Below are positions 44,000 through 52,525 of a stretch of 64,000 nucleotides of DNA, piece after piece. The notes under the pieces were generated by a model that had not been told where the DNA came from, searched no databases, and saw only the letters and a program-made list of their open reading frames with translations. A program made the translations under genes and the position numbers. Source of the stretch: Paractinoplanes aksuensis (GTDB lineage: Bacteria; Actinomycetota; Actinomycetes; Mycobacteriales; Micromonosporaceae). Numbering within the stretch: the first letter of the stretch is position 1; each line of letters opens with the position of its first letter. Where the stretch lies: assembly GCF_024137025.1 (NCBI RefSeq), contig NZ_JAMYJR010000026.1, positions 124,001 through 188,000 on the forward strand, written 5' to 3'.

Positions 44000-45558
44000 G
44001 TCGCAGGCGGCCCGGTATGCCGGGCCGCCTGGCTCAGGTCGATGTCCTCGATGAGCTCGCGGGCGATCTCCTCGCTCAGCTCGTGGTTGCGGACGGCCGT
44101 GGCCACCGCGAGCCGCTGCGCCTCGAACCCGGCGTCGACGTCGGTGGCCGGTTGGGCGGCGGCCGCGGCCGCGATCCGGGTTCCGCGCTCGCGTTCGGCC
44201 TCGGTCGCGGCCCGCTCCGCGTCCAGGTCGAAGTTCAGCCGGCGGGCCAGCCAGCCCACCGTCGTGCCCTGCAACAGCAGGGTGCCCAGGGTGACGAACA
44301 ACGCGATGGCCTGGATCGCGGTACGGCCCGGGAACTCCTCGCCCGAGGCCGTGTGCTCGGGGATCGAGGCCGCCGCGGCCAGGGTGAGGATGCCGCGCAT
44401 GCCGGTCCAGCCGACCAGCAGCCGCTCCTTGCGGGTCGGCGCGGGCAGCGGGTCCTGGCCGCGCCGCTGCCGGTGGCGTTCCTGCATCCGCTGCAGCCGG
44501 GAGCGGTAGTAGACGTCCTGCTCGGCGCGCCGCTGCACCTGCCGCTCGCGGACGGTCCAGCGGCCGAAGAGAAACTCCACCCCGACCAGCCGGATGACGA
44601 CCGCGGCGACCAGCAGCACCCCGGCCGCGACCAGCGTGCGGCCCAGCCCCGGGTCGTCCGACTCGGCCAGTTCCTCCAGCACCCACTTCAACTGCAGGCC
44701 GATGTACGCGAAGACGAACGTCTCGAGCAGGAAGTCGATGACCGGCCAGACCTCGTTCTCGCGCAGCCGGGTGCGGTAGGCGCCCGGATACTGGTGCTTC
44801 GGGTCGAGCGTCAGGTTGATGCTCAGCGAGAACGCGGCCACGACCACGGCCAGGATGCCCGAGGCGTGTACCTCCTCGGCGGTCAGGAAGGCAGTGAACG
44901 GCACCAGCATCACCAGCGCCGTCTCGAGCGTCGGGTTGCCCAGCCGCTTGCGGATCCAGAGCGCGATCACGGCGTACAGCGCGCCGATGCCGACGCCGAT
45001 CGACGCGTTCCGGAAGAACTCGCCGACCCCGCCCTGCCAGGTGGTGTGCTCGCCGTTGGCGGCGGCGATCGCGATGCTGAACAGGGTGAGCGCGGTCGCG
45101 TCGTTGACCAGGCTCTCGCCGGTGAGGATCGAGGTCGCCCGCTTGGGCAGCCCGATCTCGTCGCCGTGGGAGACGGTGGTGATCGTGTCGGGTGGCGCCA
45201 GCACGGCGCCGAGGACGAACGCCACGGTCAGCCCGAGCGAGGGCAGCAGCCACGACGAGAGAAAGCCCAGCGCGCCGGTGGTGATGACCACCAGCACGAC
45301 CCCCAGCGTCCAGATCGAGCGAAGGTTGGCCCCGAAGTTCGAGAACGACGCCACCCGGGTCGCCGAATAGAGCAGTGGCGGGATGACGATGGCCAGGATC
45401 AGCTCGCTCTCGAGCTCGAGCCGCGGGACGCCCGGGATGAAGGACGCGGCCGCGGCCAGCACCACGATGATCATGCCGGGCTCGACGCCCCGCTTGCGCG
45501 CGAGAGCCGACACCGCGATGCCCACACCGATGATGAGCAGGATCTGAACACCGTTCAC
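43996..45558 (-). CDS. Na+/H+ antiporter, CPA1/NhaP type
   Basis: A 520-residue protein with about 12 TM helices. VLAPPDTITTVS and SLVNDATALTLFSI (residues ~120-160) carry the ND/Asp transport site of CPA1 exchangers; GWTGMRGILTLAAA near residue 400 is the other hallmark. Two cytoplasmic stretches (about 335-390 and 440-515) are highly charged and may be regulatory. It exchanges Na+ or K+ for H+ at the cell membrane. Confidence 0.9.
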   Translation of the reverse strand: MNGVQILLIIGVGIAVSALARKRGVEPGMIIVVLAAAASFIPGVPRLELESELILAIVIPPLLYSATRVASFSNFGANLRSIWTLGVVLVVITTGALGFLSSWLLPSLGLTVAFVLGAVLAPPDTITTVSHGDEIGLPKRATSILTGESLVNDATALTLFSIAIAAANGEHTTWQGGVGEFFRNASIGVGIGALYAVIALWIRKRLGNPTLETALVMLVPFTAFLTAEEVHASGILAVVVAAFSLSINLTLDPKHQYPGAYRTRLRENEVWPVIDFLLETFVFAYIGLQLKWVLEELAESDDPGLGRTLVAAGVLLVAAVVIRLVGVEFLFGRWTVRERQVQRRAEQDVYYRSRLQRMQERHRQRRGQDPLPAPTRKERLLVGWTGMRGILTLAAAASIPEHTASGEEFPGRTAIQAIALFVTLGTLLLQGTTVGWLARRLNFDLDAERAATEAERERGTRIAAAAAAQPATDVDAGFEAQRLAVATAVRNHELSEEIARELIEDIDLSQAARHTGPPAT

Positions 45559-45593
45559 GAGATCACCCTAGTTCTGCCCGGGCGGAAGAACGG

Positions 45594-45599
45594 TATGCT
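45594..45599 (+). promoter_or_regulatory. Predicted -10 box for the ZTP riboswitch-glyA transcript
   Basis: TATGCT, about 8 nt before the conserved aptamer start. TTCTGC at 45572-45577 (16-bp spacer) is only a weak -35. Confidence 0.45.
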
Positions 45600-45603
45600 C
45601 TGC

Positions 45604-45692
45604 GGTGGGCCGTGACTGGCGCGTCAAGGTGGTCAACCATCGGGGAGCGGCCTCGTCTCAACGACGACACCTGCCGTGCGCCTGGGCCTCTT
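45604..45692 (+). promoter_or_regulatory. ZTP (pfl) riboswitch upstream of glyA
   Basis: The class hallmarks are present in order: GGGCCGTGACTGGCG at 45607-45621, ACCATCGGGGAGCGGCC at 45636-45652, and the 3' half GTGCGCCTGGGC at 45676-45687, which pseudoknots with the first loop. The class binds the alarmones ZTP/ZMP, made when folate runs short, and activates one-carbon genes. glyA follows within 25 bp. The short spacer suggests translational control of its RBS (GGGAGG). Confidence 0.9.
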
Positions 45693-45712
45693 CACCGTGA
45701 TAGGGAGGTCCC

Positions 45713-47137
45713 ATGCCTGAGGTAAACGCCGAATCCGCCGCCTTCCGCTCCGCCCTCGAGGTCGTGCGGTCCGTCGAGCCCCGCATCGCCGACGCGATCG
45801 CGCAGGAGCTCACCGACCAGCGTGAGTCGCTCAAGCTGATCGCGAGCGAGAACTACGCCTCCCCGGCCGTGCTGCTGGCCATGGGCAACTGGCTCTCCGA
45901 CAAGTACGCCGAGGGCACCATCGGCCGCCGCTTCTACGCCGGCTGCCAGAACGTCGACACCGTCGAGTCGATCGCCGTCGAGCACGCCAAGGCCTTGTTC
46001 GGCGCGCCCTATGCCTACGTGCAGCCGCACTCCGGCATCGACGCCAACCTGGTCGCGTACTGGGCGATCCTGGCCGACCGGGTCGAGGTCCCCTACCTGA
46101 AGAAGTTCGAGAAGCGCCAGATCAACAACCTCACCGACGCCGAGTGGGCCGAGCTGCGGCAGGCGTTCGGCAACCAGCGCATGCTCGGCATGAGCCTCGA
46201 CGCGGGCGGCCACCTCACCCACGGCTTCCGCCCCAACATCAGCGGCAAGATGTTCGACCAGCGCAGCTACGGCGTCGACCCGGCCACCAGCCAGATCGAC
46301 TACGCGGCCCTCCGCGAGACGGCCCGGGAGTTCAAGCCCCTGATCATCGTGGGCGGCTACTCGGCGTACCCCCGCAAGGTGAACTTCGCGACCCTGCGCG
46401 AGATCGCCGACGAGGTGGGCGCGACCTTCATGGTCGACATGGCGCACTTCGCCGGCCTGGTCGCGGGCAAGGTCTTCACCGGCGACTACAACCCCATCGA
46501 GCACGCCCACATCGTCACCACCACCACCCACAAGAGCCTGCGCGGCCCCCGCGGCGGCGCCGTCTTCGCCCAGCCCGAACTGGCCGACCAGGTCGACCGT
46601 GGCTGCCCGATGGTGCTGGGCGGCCCGCTCGCCCACGTGATGGCGGCCAAGGCCATCGCGTTCGCCGAGGCCCGCCGCCCGGAATTCGCGACCTACGCCC
46701 AGCAGATCGTCACCAACAGCCAGGCCCTGGCCGAGGGCCTGACCAAGCGCGGCGTCCAGCTGGTCAGCGGCGGCACCGACAACCACCTGGTGCTGATCGA
46801 CGTGCACCCGTTCGGCCTCACCGGCCGCCAGGCCGAACAGGCCCTCCTCGACAGCGGCGTCGTCACCAACCGCAACGCCATCCCCAACGACCCCAACGGC
46901 GCCTGGTACACCTCGGGCATCCGCATCGGCACCCCCGCCCTGACCAGCCGCGGCCTCGGCACGGCCGAGATGGACCAGATCGCCGAACTGATCCACACCG
47001 TCCTGGCCGGCACCACCCCCGACGCCACGTCGAAGGCCAAGTTCCACCTCGACCCGGCCGTCTCCGACCGCGTCCACAAGCAGGCCCACGAACTGCTGGC
47101 GGGCTTCCCCCTCTACCCGACCGTCGACCTGGGCTGA
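45713..47137 (+). CDS. glyA: Serine hydroxymethyltransferase
   Basis: A 474-residue PLP enzyme converting serine and tetrahydrofolate to glycine and 5,10-methylene-THF. The RESLKLIASENYAS start, GRRFYAGCQNVDTVE and VQPHSGIDANLVAYW segments are conserved, and the PLP Lys is Lys274 in TTTTHKSLRGPRGG. It is longer than the ~420-residue standard form, with insertions near residues 120-170 and a longer C-terminus, as in a second actinobacterial SHMT type. ATG 45713 follows GGGAGG by 7 nt. The ZTP riboswitch upstream ties it to one-carbon demand. Confidence 0.96.
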   Translation: MPEVNAESAAFRSALEVVRSVEPRIADAIAQELTDQRESLKLIASENYASPAVLLAMGNWLSDKYAEGTIGRRFYAGCQNVDTVESIAVEHAKALFGAPYAYVQPHSGIDANLVAYWAILADRVEVPYLKKFEKRQINNLTDAEWAELRQAFGNQRMLGMSLDAGGHLTHGFRPNISGKMFDQRSYGVDPATSQIDYAALRETAREFKPLIIVGGYSAYPRKVNFATLREIADEVGATFMVDMAHFAGLVAGKVFTGDYNPIEHAHIVTTTTHKSLRGPRGGAVFAQPELADQVDRGCPMVLGGPLAHVMAAKAIAFAEARRPEFATYAQQIVTNSQALAEGLTKRGVQLVSGGTDNHLVLIDVHPFGLTGRQAEQALLDSGVVTNRNAIPNDPNGAWYTSGIRIGTPALTSRGLGTAEMDQIAELIHTVLAGTTPDATSKAKFHLDPAVSDRVHKQAHELLAGFPLYPTVDLG

Positions 47138-47147
47138 GTTCCCGAAC

Positions 47148-47176
47148 TGGCGGCCGGCTTCCAACGCCGGCCGCCA
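47148..47176 (+). terminator. glyA terminator
   Basis: An 11-bp GC-rich stem (47148-47158 with 47166-47176) and a 7-nt loop, 11 bp after the stop, followed by an A-rich stretch (ACAAAAGTTCGAAT). Confidence 0.75.
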
Positions 47177-47239
47177 ACAAAAGTTCGAATACAGATGTCG
47201 TAGCGGGGCGGTGGGTACGGGCCGCAGCTCCCGCCGAGG

Positions 47240-47295
47240 GCCCGGGTGGGTTTCGCTGGCCGCTGACGCGTCCAGAACGCGAAACCCACCCGGGC
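47240..47295. repeat. Perfect 17-bp inverted repeat
   Basis: GCCCGGGTGGGTTTCGC (47240-47256) and its exact complement GCGAAACCCACCCGGGC (47279-47295) flank 22 nt. It sits between the glyA terminator and the HTH-ImmA/IrrE gene, belongs to no obvious coding end, and could be a second terminator, an operator, or the end of a former mobile segment. Confidence 0.85.
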
Positions 47296-47331
47296 GACCT
47301 GCGTGAGCGGTCACCCTCGAACCGTCGGGAT

Positions 47332-47346
47332 GTGCGATTATCGCAC
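47332..47346. promoter_or_regulatory. Palindromic operator at the start of the HTH-ImmA/IrrE gene
   Basis: GTGCGA-TTA-TCGCAC, perfect 6-bp arms, ends 1 nt before ATG 47348. GATTAT inside it (47336-47341) fits a -10 box 6 nt before the start, so bound protein would cover the promoter; autorepression by the HTH domain is likely. Confidence 0.65.
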
Positions 47347-47347
47347 C

Positions 47348-48427
47348 ATGGCGGCACGAGACTGGACCGAGATCGGCGACCGGGTGCAGACGACCCGCGC
47401 GTCCCTCGGCCTGTCTCAGAGCGAGTTGGCCGAGGCCATGGGCCTCGACCGCACGATGGTGGCCAAGATCGAGGCCGGCACCCGCCGTGTCGACGCGCTC
47501 GAGTTGGCGCGCTTGGCCGCAGTGCTCAAGGTGCCGATGGCGCACTTCCTCGAAGAGCAGCCGCCTGTGCTGTCACGCCGGACGGTACCGCTGACCGAAG
47601 ACACCACGACCGGCGCCGGGCGCGAGTCCAACCTGCTCGATCTCGCCCTCGAGAGCTGGATGCGGGAACTGCGGCAGCTCATCGAACTGGGCACCCTTGC
47701 CACGCGGCCCGCGATGACCTGCCCTTCGCCGGTGTCGGACGGATCGACCGCGCGAGCGGCCGCCCGGTGGCTTCGTGGCGAACTGGGCCTGGGCGTCGAG
47801 CCCATCGACAGCATGCTGAGCCTGTGCGAGCGAGCCGGGCAGTTCGTCCTGCTGACCGACCTGGCCGGTGAGGGTGCGTCCGCCGTCGACGGTGATCTCG
47901 GTGCGGCCGTCGTGAGCCTGAAGGGCGACCCCGGCCGGCGCCGCGCGACCGCTGCTCACGAGCTCGGCCACCTCGTGCTCGGCGACGAATACTCCAGCGA
48001 CCTCGGTGTACACGCGTCCCGGGCCAGCCGCGAGGCAACGATCGACACCTTCGCCGCCGAGCTGCTCCTGCCGTCCTCCATATTTCCCGACGGGGACACC
48101 CTTACCCGTGAGCAGCTGGTGGGGATCGCCGCGCGCTATCGCACATCGTGGTCGCTGACGCTTCGGCAAGCCACGGCGGCGGGCCGGGGACCGATACCCA
48201 AGGCGTGGGCCCGGTCCAACCCGACAAAGGCAGAATTCCTGGAAGCGCTCGGCTGGGCTCCCCAATCCGACCTCGAATCGGTCCGTGTCTCCCCGGCGGT
48301 GGCCAACGCCGTCATGCGGGCCTGGCGGCAGGGACTGATCACACGCAGGCGTTGTGTCGAACTCATGCACGGGCAGATCCAGGAGGGCGACCTGCCCGAA
48401 GACCCAGAAACCGACCTGGAGCCCTGA
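47348..48427 (+). CDS. HTH (XRE) + ImmA/IrrE-family metalloprotease
   Basis: A 359-residue protein. An XRE HTH (about 10-65; LGLSQSELAEAMGLDRTMVAKIEAGTR) is followed by a long linker and a ImmA/IrrE (DUF955) peptidase with zinc motif HELGH at 204-208 (AAHELGHLVLGDEY). IDTFAAELLLPSSIF is the conserved segment after it, and a helical C-terminus continues to 359. Such proteins cleave repressors or act as antitoxins; in actinobacteria this form is usually followed by a PIN-domain gene, here broken. Autoregulation is suggested by the palindrome at its start. Confidence 0.9.
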   Translation: MAARDWTEIGDRVQTTRASLGLSQSELAEAMGLDRTMVAKIEAGTRRVDALELARLAAVLKVPMAHFLEEQPPVLSRRTVPLTEDTTTGAGRESNLLDLALESWMRELRQLIELGTLATRPAMTCPSPVSDGSTARAAARWLRGELGLGVEPIDSMLSLCERAGQFVLLTDLAGEGASAVDGDLGAAVVSLKGDPGRRRATAAHELGHLVLGDEYSSDLGVHASRASREATIDTFAAELLLPSSIFPDGDTLTREQLVGIAARYRTSWSLTLRQATAAGRGPIPKAWARSNPTKAEFLEALGWAPQSDLESVRVSPAVANAVMRAWRQGLITRRRCVELMHGQIQEGDLPEDPETDLEP

Positions 48428-48429
48428 CA

Positions 48430-48943
48430 GTGGTCGGGACAATCGGTGGTGCCGCCAAACCCTATTGCGCGAGCTGTTAGTGGGCCGAGAGTGCTGGACC
48501 ACGACGGTTGTCCTGGCGGAGCTGCGCCAGGGCGCCGACACCCATCCGCTTTGGCCGAGGCAGTGGAGCTGGAATGGTTGCGGGTCGCGAGTTTGGATGC
48601 GCTCGACGAGCTCCGGTGCTTCGTGAAGTGGACCGGTCGGATCGGTTCTCAGGAAAGAGATCTGGGCGAGGCGAGCGTGCTGGCGGCTGCGGAGCTTCGT
48701 GGCGGCATCGCCGTCACCGACGACCGTGATGCCACCGTTGTGGCGCGTCGCCACGGCGCAGAAGTGCACGGGACCATCTGGTTGCTGGCCCAAGGGTGCC
48801 AGGACGACAAGCTGAACCCGGTCGGGGCGGGAAGCATCGTTGACGCCCTGCGGGCGACAGGTGCTCGGCTGCCCTGTACCGGCAACGAATTTCCTGCGTA
48901 TGCCGCTGAGCATGGCCTGCTCTCCCGGGGATGCCTGGGCTGA
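48430..48943 (+). pseudogene. PIN-domain nuclease gene with frameshifts
   Basis: The body of a PIN-like protein is spread over at least two frames. LLRELLVGRECW and TTTVVLAELRQGADTHP are read in frame 3 (about 48465-48548); from about 48550 frame 2 continues with ALAEAVELEWLRVASLDALDEL, ERDLGEASVLAAAELRGG, and ITDDRD-like VTDDRDATVVARRHGAEVHGTIWLLA to the stop at 48943. The N-terminal catalytic Asp region (from about 48430, VVGTIGG in frame 1) is also disturbed. The gene follows the ImmA/IrrE gene at the usual distance, so it is the decayed partner. A sequencing error could account for one shift but less easily for two. Confidence 0.72.
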
Positions 48944-48975
48944 AGGCTGTTCGACGGGCGGTAACCTCGGGCGCG

Positions 48976-51741
48976 ATGGTGCCGTCGACTGTTCTTGCTG
49001 TGCTGGCTGAGCTGGCGCCCGCTGGTGGTGATCGGGTGCTGGATGTCGGGCGGGGTGGGCAGCCGATCGTGTGGCTGGATGATGCTGAGCGGGCGCCGCG
49101 GCGGAAAGAGGTTGATCGGCTCGCGGCTATCGGGGCGTTGCACCGGGATGAGCGGCCGCTGCGGCGTGGGTGGGGTTTTCTGGTCGGGCGGGCCGAGGTC
49201 GAGGGCAAGCAGCGGAAGATCCGGGTTCCTCTGCTGAGTCAGCCGGTGCAGCTCGAGCGGGGGCTGTTGGGCTATCGGGTGGTGGCGGCGGGGGATGTCG
49301 AGATCACGCCGCTGATCGAGGATCGGAATCTGGCGGCGGCGTTGGAGGCCGCGCCGGGGGTGGCCGGGCCGGGGTGGCTCGAGGCGACCGGCAGCAAGGC
49401 CTGGTTGTGGTCGGCGGCCGAGGCCACGGGGCTTTCGGTGGACGCGGTGGCCGGTGATCGGCGGGCGCCGAACGACCGGGTCGTGCTCATGGCCGAGGCG
49501 GCGCTCTTCGTGGTGCGCGATGTTTTCGGGGCGGGGCTCGCGGACAGCCTGCGCAGCTGGGCCTCGCGCGACCTCACCGGCACCGCACTCGCTGCCGTCT
49601 ACGCCGACGGTCACGAGAGCCCTGCGGAGGGCGCGAGCCCGCCCGGCCGCGATGGGCGTGGTGAAGGCGCGAGCCCGACCGGCCGCGATCGGCGTGGCAA
49701 GGGCGCGAGCTCGGCATTGACGAGCCGAGACCGGGGCGAGGCGGTTCTCTCGCCGATGCCGTTGAACGAGGCGCAGGCCGAGGTGGTGGCCCGGGCCCGC
49801 ACCGAGACGATCACCGTGGTCTCGGGGCCGCCCGGGAACGGGAAGAGCCACACCGTGGTCGCGGCGGCGCTGGAAGTGGTGCATCGGGGCGGATCCGTGC
49901 TGGTCGCGACGCAGTCGCCGCACGCGGCCGAGGTGCTGGCGCGGCTGCTGGAACGGTATCCGGGGCCGGTTCCGGTGCTTTTCGGGGACGCCGCCCGGCG
50001 CGAGAGCCTGGCCGCCGAGTTGACGGGCGGGCTCGAGCAGGGCGCCACCGACGACGAGCTCAAGGCCGACGCCGAGAACGTTCGCAAAGCCTCTGACGCC
50101 GTACGGGATATCAGGGCCGGCCTCACCGCCGCGCTCGACCTCGAAGTGCAGGCGGCCGCGCTGCCGGAATGGCAACCGCGCCTGGCCGCGCTGGCCGGTG
50201 ACGCGCCCGGCGCCTTCACCGACGACGCCGATCCGGGGAAGCTGAGGGCGCGGCTCGACGGCGGCCGGCTCGCGCGCTGGTGGGCTCGGCGGTTGCTGGG
50301 CGCGCGAAAAGACGTACCGAAGGAAAGGTTGACCGACGCGCTCACCGCGGCCACCGCGCAGCGGGCCGCGGCCCGGCTGGCCGCGACCGGAGGCACCGAG
50401 CTGGCGGCGCAGTGGGCGGCCTGGCACGACGCCGAGCAGAGGCTGGCCGCGGCCGTCGGTGCGGCCATGCGCCGGGCCGCTCGCAGTCGGCAGCGGTGGG
50501 ACAAATCCGCGCGCCGGGCGGCCGCCGACCTGGCCGCGGCGTTGCGGGCCGGGCGCAACCGCCGTCGTGAACTGCTCGCCGGGTTGCCCGCCGGGCCGTT
50601 GGTAAACGCTCTCCCGCTCTGGATCGGCACGGTGGCCGACGTCGAGGATCTGCTGCCGGCCGCGCCCGGGATGTTCGATCTCGTTGTGCTGGACGAGGCG
50701 TCCCATGTGGACCAGGTGCGGGCCGCGCCCGTGCTGGCCCGGGCCAAGCGGGCGCTGGTGGTGGGCGATCCGCGGCAGTTGCGATTCGTGTCGTTCGTGA
50801 GCGATGTCGACGTGGCCGAGGTGTTGCAGCGGCACGGCGCGGACGAGCGGCTCGACGTCCGCCGGGTGAGCGCCTACGACCTGGCCGCGGGGGCCGCCCC
50901 GGCGACCTGGCTGGCCGAGCATCACCGCAGCGTGCCGCACCTGATCGGGTTCGCCGCCCGGCGGTTCTACGGCGACCGGCTCGACGTGCTCACCCGCACC
51001 CCGGCCGGCGAGGGCGCCGACGCGATCGACATCGTGCGGGCGCCCGACGAGCTGGCCGCGGTGTTGAAGCTGGTCGAGGCGGAAGCGGCCGCCGGCACCC
51101 GCGGCATCGGGGTGATCTCGCCGTTCCGCCCGCAGGCCGACGCGTTGGAGGCGGCGCTGGTCGAGGCGTACTCGGTGGAAAGAATCGAAGAGCTTGGATT
51201 GCGTACGGGGACAGTGCACGCCTTTCAGGGCAGCGAGGCCGACGTCGTGATCGTCTCGCTCGGCCTGCAACCGGATGACTCTCCGACCCGCCGCCGGTTC
51301 GTGGCCGACCCGAACCTGTTCAACGTCATGGTCACCCGGGCCCGGCGGCGACTCGTGGTGGTCACGGCTCTGGACCGGGCCGACGGCCTGATCGGGGACT
51401 TCTTCGCCTACGCCGATGCCGTGCCCACCGCTCCGGCCGAGAACCCGGCGACCGGTTGGGCGGCCGAACTCGCGGCCGAGCTGCACCGCCTCGACGTCGA
51501 GACCAGGCCCGCGTACGCCGTGGGGAGCTGGACGATCGACCTGTGCATCGGCCCGCCCGGCGACCCGACGGGCGTCTTCTGCGAACCCCACCCGGACGGC
51601 ACCGAGGCGCACCTGGCCCGGCAGTGCGCCCTGGCCCGGAAGGGCTGGCGTCTGCGCGACGGGTTCGCCAGCCGCTGGGCGGGTGACCCCCGGCGGGCAG
51701 CCTTGGACCTGGCGAGCGATCTGCGGACGCCAGGCCCTTGA
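48976..51741 (+). CDS. SF1 (DNA2/NAM7-like) helicase with possible C-terminal PD-(D/E)XK-like domain
   Basis: A 921-residue protein. The ~250-residue N-terminal region is unrecognised and ends in a repeat linker (49627-49713). A split SF1 helicase core follows: Walker A VSGPPGNGKSHT near residue 284, a helical insert of ~230 residues, Walker B DLVVLDEASHVDQ near residue 568, GDPRQL, LAEHHRS, and VHAFQGSEADVVIVSL with VTRARRRLVV (motifs V and VI). The last ~90 residues (WTIDLCIGPPGDPTGVFCEPHPDG) resemble a Vsr/DUF559-type nuclease fold, by weak similarity. ATG 48931 is an upstream alternative; 48976 is preferred because TAACCT (48962-48967) lies 8 nt before it. Confidence 0.8.
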   Translation: MVPSTVLAVLAELAPAGGDRVLDVGRGGQPIVWLDDAERAPRRKEVDRLAAIGALHRDERPLRRGWGFLVGRAEVEGKQRKIRVPLLSQPVQLERGLLGYRVVAAGDVEITPLIEDRNLAAALEAAPGVAGPGWLEATGSKAWLWSAAEATGLSVDAVAGDRRAPNDRVVLMAEAALFVVRDVFGAGLADSLRSWASRDLTGTALAAVYADGHESPAEGASPPGRDGRGEGASPTGRDRRGKGASSALTSRDRGEAVLSPMPLNEAQAEVVARARTETITVVSGPPGNGKSHTVVAAALEVVHRGGSVLVATQSPHAAEVLARLLERYPGPVPVLFGDAARRESLAAELTGGLEQGATDDELKADAENVRKASDAVRDIRAGLTAALDLEVQAAALPEWQPRLAALAGDAPGAFTDDADPGKLRARLDGGRLARWWARRLLGARKDVPKERLTDALTAATAQRAAARLAATGGTELAAQWAAWHDAEQRLAAAVGAAMRRAARSRQRWDKSARRAAADLAAALRAGRNRRRELLAGLPAGPLVNALPLWIGTVADVEDLLPAAPGMFDLVVLDEASHVDQVRAAPVLARAKRALVVGDPRQLRFVSFVSDVDVAEVLQRHGADERLDVRRVSAYDLAAGAAPATWLAEHHRSVPHLIGFAARRFYGDRLDVLTRTPAGEGADAIDIVRAPDELAAVLKLVEAEAAAGTRGIGVISPFRPQADALEAALVEAYSVERIEELGLRTGTVHAFQGSEADVVIVSLGLQPDDSPTRRRFVADPNLFNVMVTRARRRLVVVTALDRADGLIGDFFAYADAVPTAPAENPATGWAAELAAELHRLDVETRPAYAVGSWTIDLCIGPPGDPTGVFCEPHPDGTEAHLARQCALARKGWRLRDGFASRWAGDPRRAALDLASDLRTPGP
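49627..49713 (+). repeat. 36-bp in-frame tandem repeats in the helicase linker
   Basis: Two 36-bp units (49627-49662 and 49663-49698) encode EGASPPGRDGRG and EGASPTGRDRRG; a partial third (49699-49713) encodes KGASS. The repeat keeps the frame and lengthens the flexible linker before the ATPase core. Confidence 0.8.
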
Positions 51742-51742
51742 G

Positions 51743-52246
51743 TCAGCCGCGCGGCGGCAACTCGTGCAGCGTCACCTCGGTCAACTTGCCGCCGTCGATC
51801 ACGGCGGTCTGGTACGTGGCGAACGGCTGCCGTCGCCGGTCGGTCGGTGAGCCGGGGTTGAGCAGGCGCAGGCCCGACGCGGCGGTCGTGTCCCAGGGGA
51901 TGTGGGAGTGGCCGAAGACGAGCAGGTCGACGTCGGGGAAGCGGGCGGCGCAGCGCTCGGTGCGGCCCGTCGACTGGCCGGTCTCGTGCACCACGGCCAA
52001 CCGCAGGCCGTCCAGATCGGCGTACGCGATCTCGGGCAGGCGGGCCCGCAGCGCCGGCCCGTCGTTGTTGCCGTAACACGCGATCAACCGGGCCGAGCGC
52101 GCCTCAAGGCTGTCCAGGGCAGCCTCGTCGACCCAGTCGCCGGCGTGCACCACGACATCGGCGGTGTCGATCGCGACCCACAGCGGCGCCGGCAGATCGC
52201 GGGCGCGCTTGGGCAGATGGGTGTCGCTCGTGAGGACCAGACGCAT
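51743..52246 (-). CDS. YfcE/MJ0936-type metallophosphoesterase
   Basis: A 167-residue calcineurin-like phosphoesterase. Motifs: SDTHLP near residue 7, GDWVD near residue 37, GNNDG near residue 61, and VVHETGQS with FGHSHIPWD near residues 85-115. The order D-x-H, GD-x-x-D, GNxD, H, GHxH binds two metals. It hydrolyses phosphodiesters, probably cytosolic. It is convergent with the helicase gene with a 1-bp gap. ATG 52246 is chosen; a longer frame to 52315 adds non-conserved residues. Confidence 0.9.
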   Translation of the reverse strand: MRLVLTSDTHLPKRARDLPAPLWVAIDTADVVVHAGDWVDEAALDSLEARSARLIACYGNNDGPALRARLPEIAYADLDGLRLAVVHETGQSTGRTERCAARFPDVDLLVFGHSHIPWDTTAASGLRLLNPGSPTDRRRQPFATYQTAVIDGGKLTEVTLHELPPRG

Positions 52247-52272
52247 CGCTCCAGAGTAGGAAACAAAGTTTC

Positions 52273-52286
52273 GGGAAGCGCTCTCC
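52273..52286. promoter_or_regulatory. LacI-type operator candidate 1
   Basis: GGGAAGCGCTCTCC, centred on AGCGCT as in actinobacterial CebR-like operators (TGGGAGCGCTCCCA). It lies just beyond the phosphoesterase start. Confidence 0.5.
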
Positions 52287-52336
52287 GCGACAGGATCAGC
52301 CGAATTGGCGGGCATGCCGTTTTTGCCGACCAGCGC

Positions 52337-52350
52337 CGGAACCGGTTCCG
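52337..52350. promoter_or_regulatory. Perfect 14-bp palindrome
   Basis: CGGAACCGGTTCCG, self-complementary over its full length, in the middle of the regulatory region. Operator candidate for an unidentified regulator. Confidence 0.5.
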
Positions 52351-52525
52351 AAGTCTCTGTTATCGATCCCGCAGGAGGCCGTCACGGCCCTTCTCGTACG
52401 GCATTGACCTGGGTTTATGCGCAACCGCAGGGCTGGCCTTTGTGACAACCGCAAGACCGGCGAAGTTCCGGAACCGTGTTCATCTATGGACAGCTGATGA
52501 ACGCGGTGCCTAGCGTCGGTCGCGG

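Noticed and set aside
47240..47295. Insertion-sequence ends
   Set aside because: The arms are only 22 nt apart with no transposase or target duplication; kept as an unexplained repeat.
48649..51612. 987-codon minus-strand open frame
   Set aside because: Fully antisense to the helicase; Arg/Gly/Pro-rich, no motif, reversed codon bias.
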